Assembly (NCBI GenBank): GCA_914767715.1
Contig: OU612072.1
Span: forward strand, 13,206,001 to 13,270,000
Source of the DNA: Membranipora membranacea
Lineage: Eukaryota; Bryozoa; Gymnolaemata; Cheilostomatida; Membraniporidae
Reading direction: 5' to 3'
Length of the DNA: 64,000 bases
The notes below the pieces were generated by a model, which saw only the letters and a list, made by a program, of their open reading frames with translations, searched no databases and was not told the origin of the DNA. Position numbers and translations under genes: made by a program. This document shows, piece after piece, positions 62,704 to 64,000 of the stretch (its first letter is position 1; every line of letters starts with the position of its first letter).

Positions 62704-63215
62704 TATCTGTTTCTTCTCTGTAAATAAAGAAAATTTGACACTGGGGACTTAACAAGTTAAAACAATTTGTCTAATGAAACTACAATGCGGGATGCAATCA
62801 TTTATAGACAATGTTATGAGTTATACTGTGATGCATCCGATCCTGATCTTACAAATGAGCGTTGAGTGAACTGCAAAATCAAGGCAAGACCTACAATCTG
62901 GTTCAGTCACGTTATGGAAAGTGTTTGTGTTTCTGATTTGGTAAAACCTGTTAAATCTTTGATATAAAGCGAATCAAGCGCCACGAATTGTGTAATAATG
63001 AACCCGTCTGACCAAATTAAAATAGCATAGTATGAATTTAGAAAGCAATATTAACAAATCACGGCCAACACAATACACCGAATAGCCAACAAATAATTCC
63101 AATATGGAACAGTTTACGACTTATAGGGAATGCTGGTGGTGAGTTAGCCATTAAAATAATGTCATTCAAAAAAAATTGTTCAACTCAAGTAGTTTTGAGA
63201 GATACATTGACTCAC

Positions 63216-63300
63216 CTGTCTTCTGTTCTCTGTCAAATGTGCAACTATGCAGTTTGAAGGAAAGACAAGTGAACACTGAAGCTTTCCAGGATCTTATATA
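63216..63300 (-). promoter_or_regulatory. Promoter and 5' UTR exon of the defensin-like gene
   Basis: TATATAAG (63,293-63,300, minus strand) predicts a start near 63,265. A leader exon ends at 63,216 with the donor GACAG|GTGAGT. The second part of the leader begins at 62,717 after TTTACAG, 14 bases before the ATG. Confidence 0.6.
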
Positions 63301-63640
63301 CCAGTCCATTCATTGGACGCTTCAAATGAAGACAGCTCACTGCAGACTGTATTGTCAAGTCAAAGCATTAGTAAGCGATACAAGGGTAGCCTGCTGGTGC
63401 CCTCAGTCATTGTTACAAATCTGACTGATAATTGATCAATAAAAGTAAATGTATCATGACTCGATAATTGAACGAAAACAAGCGTGAATTGACTTTCATC
63501 AAGTTGGATGGCTAGGCATATATTAAAAGTCCAATATGAGATTGATTGTCTTGAAAGTTCAACTACCCTCAAATTTTTTTAATTTGTACAATTGTAAGTG
63601 GTATCATCAGCTTGAGTTTTTTAACCTCACTTGGCCACTA

Positions 63641-63822
63641 GACAATGAACAATGATAAACTACGTGTACCTGCATCGATTGTTTTAAACTCGATTGTGCA
63701 TTTTAAACATTCCCACACAATGGGCATGAAAACCAATTAAATATGATATATCATATTTAATTGATTTTCATGCCCATTTTGTTGTGATGATGGCACATGT
63801 AGTTTATCATTGTTCATTGTTA
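63641..63822. repeat. Hairpin-forming inverted repeat (MITE-like)
   Basis: The outer arms are CAATGAACAATGATAAACTAC and GTAGTTTATCATTGTTCATTG. The inner arms are AATGGGCATGAAAACCAATT and AATTGATTTTCATGCCCATT, meeting at AATATGATATATCATATT. One side has an extra A/T-rich piece of about 36 bp. No clear target duplication. A MITE remnant is likely; a structured RNA is possible. Confidence 0.8.
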
Positions 63823-63854
63823 TTTTGAGGGATTACTTATTGTATTGATAGTGT

Positions 63855-63895
63855 TGCATAATATCTATATACAATGTTTATTGTATAATAGATAT
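63855..63895. repeat. Short inverted repeat
   Basis: ATATCTATATACAATG..TTATTGTATAATAGATAT forms an imperfect hairpin just after the larger one. Confidence 0.6.
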
Positions 63896-64000
63896 CACTA
63901 TATGAAACTGTCTGCTTCATCGAGGGATGGAGGCACAATGGGATGAATATACAACCAAACGGTTATGATACATGTTTGGACTGATTTCCTGTGGTTTATT

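Overview
This window is AT-rich animal genomic DNA. Genes are split into short exons with GT..AG introns in consistent phases, start codons sit downstream of TATA boxes, and the DNA is crowded with tRNA-derived SINEs, non-LTR retrotransposons (CR1-like and RTE-like), a Mutator-like DNA transposon, a MITE and a solo LTR. An invertebrate is most likely, probably marine, because it combines a secreted NHL beta-propeller gene, a chitin-binding (CBM14-like) gene, a CS-alpha-beta defensin-like peptide and MULE/THAP transposons. The phylum cannot be fixed from the sequence alone. Most long ORFs are shadows or transposon remnants; the genuine host genes have small exons that must be assembled by splice phase.

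Layout. 1-2.9 kb: a broken copy (A) of a small secreted-protein gene I do not recognise, on the minus strand. 5.48-8.14 kb: a MULE transposon with repeat-built terminal inverted repeats and an 8-bp target duplication. 9.6-12.5 kb: six exons of an NHL-like beta-propeller gene (+). 12.8-15.9 kb: copy B of the secreted family (-), whose surrounding cassette matches 1-2.7 kb. 17.5-19.2 kb: a minisatellite split by a 990-bp solo-LTR-like insertion. 26.0-31.1 kb: a complete six-exon gene (+) for a 257-residue secreted chitin-binding-like protein, with a dead RTE-type LINE in intron 1. 31.7-47.2 kb: a huge inverted repeat (arms of about 7 kb, spacer 1.2 kb). 47.6-49.9 kb: a dead THAP/DDE transposon. 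53.0-57.1 kb: a nearly full-length but broken CR1-like LINE. 58.4-58.7 kb: copy C of the secreted family (+), then a relic NHL exon (-) at 59.4 kb. 62.0-63.3 kb: an apparently intact defensin-like peptide gene (-) with TATA box and polyadenylation signal.

The main structural result is that the inverted repeat is only the core of a larger nested palindrome. Matching blocks occur in mirror order on both sides of about 39-40 kb: NHL exon, secreted-family gene, 23.8-24.8 kb block, 24.8-25.6 kb block, RTE fragment, core arm, spacer, then the same series inverted out to 59.5 kb. The arms differ by insertions, so each arm preserves the empty site of elements inserted in the other (a 267-bp MITE in the left arm, a roughly 4.1-kb LINE in the right). 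This orders the events: duplication/inversion first, those insertions later. The secreted-gene families (NHL, CBM14-like, the unknown family, the defensin-like peptide) lie around this rearranging locus, and exons of three of them survive as broken copies or relics.
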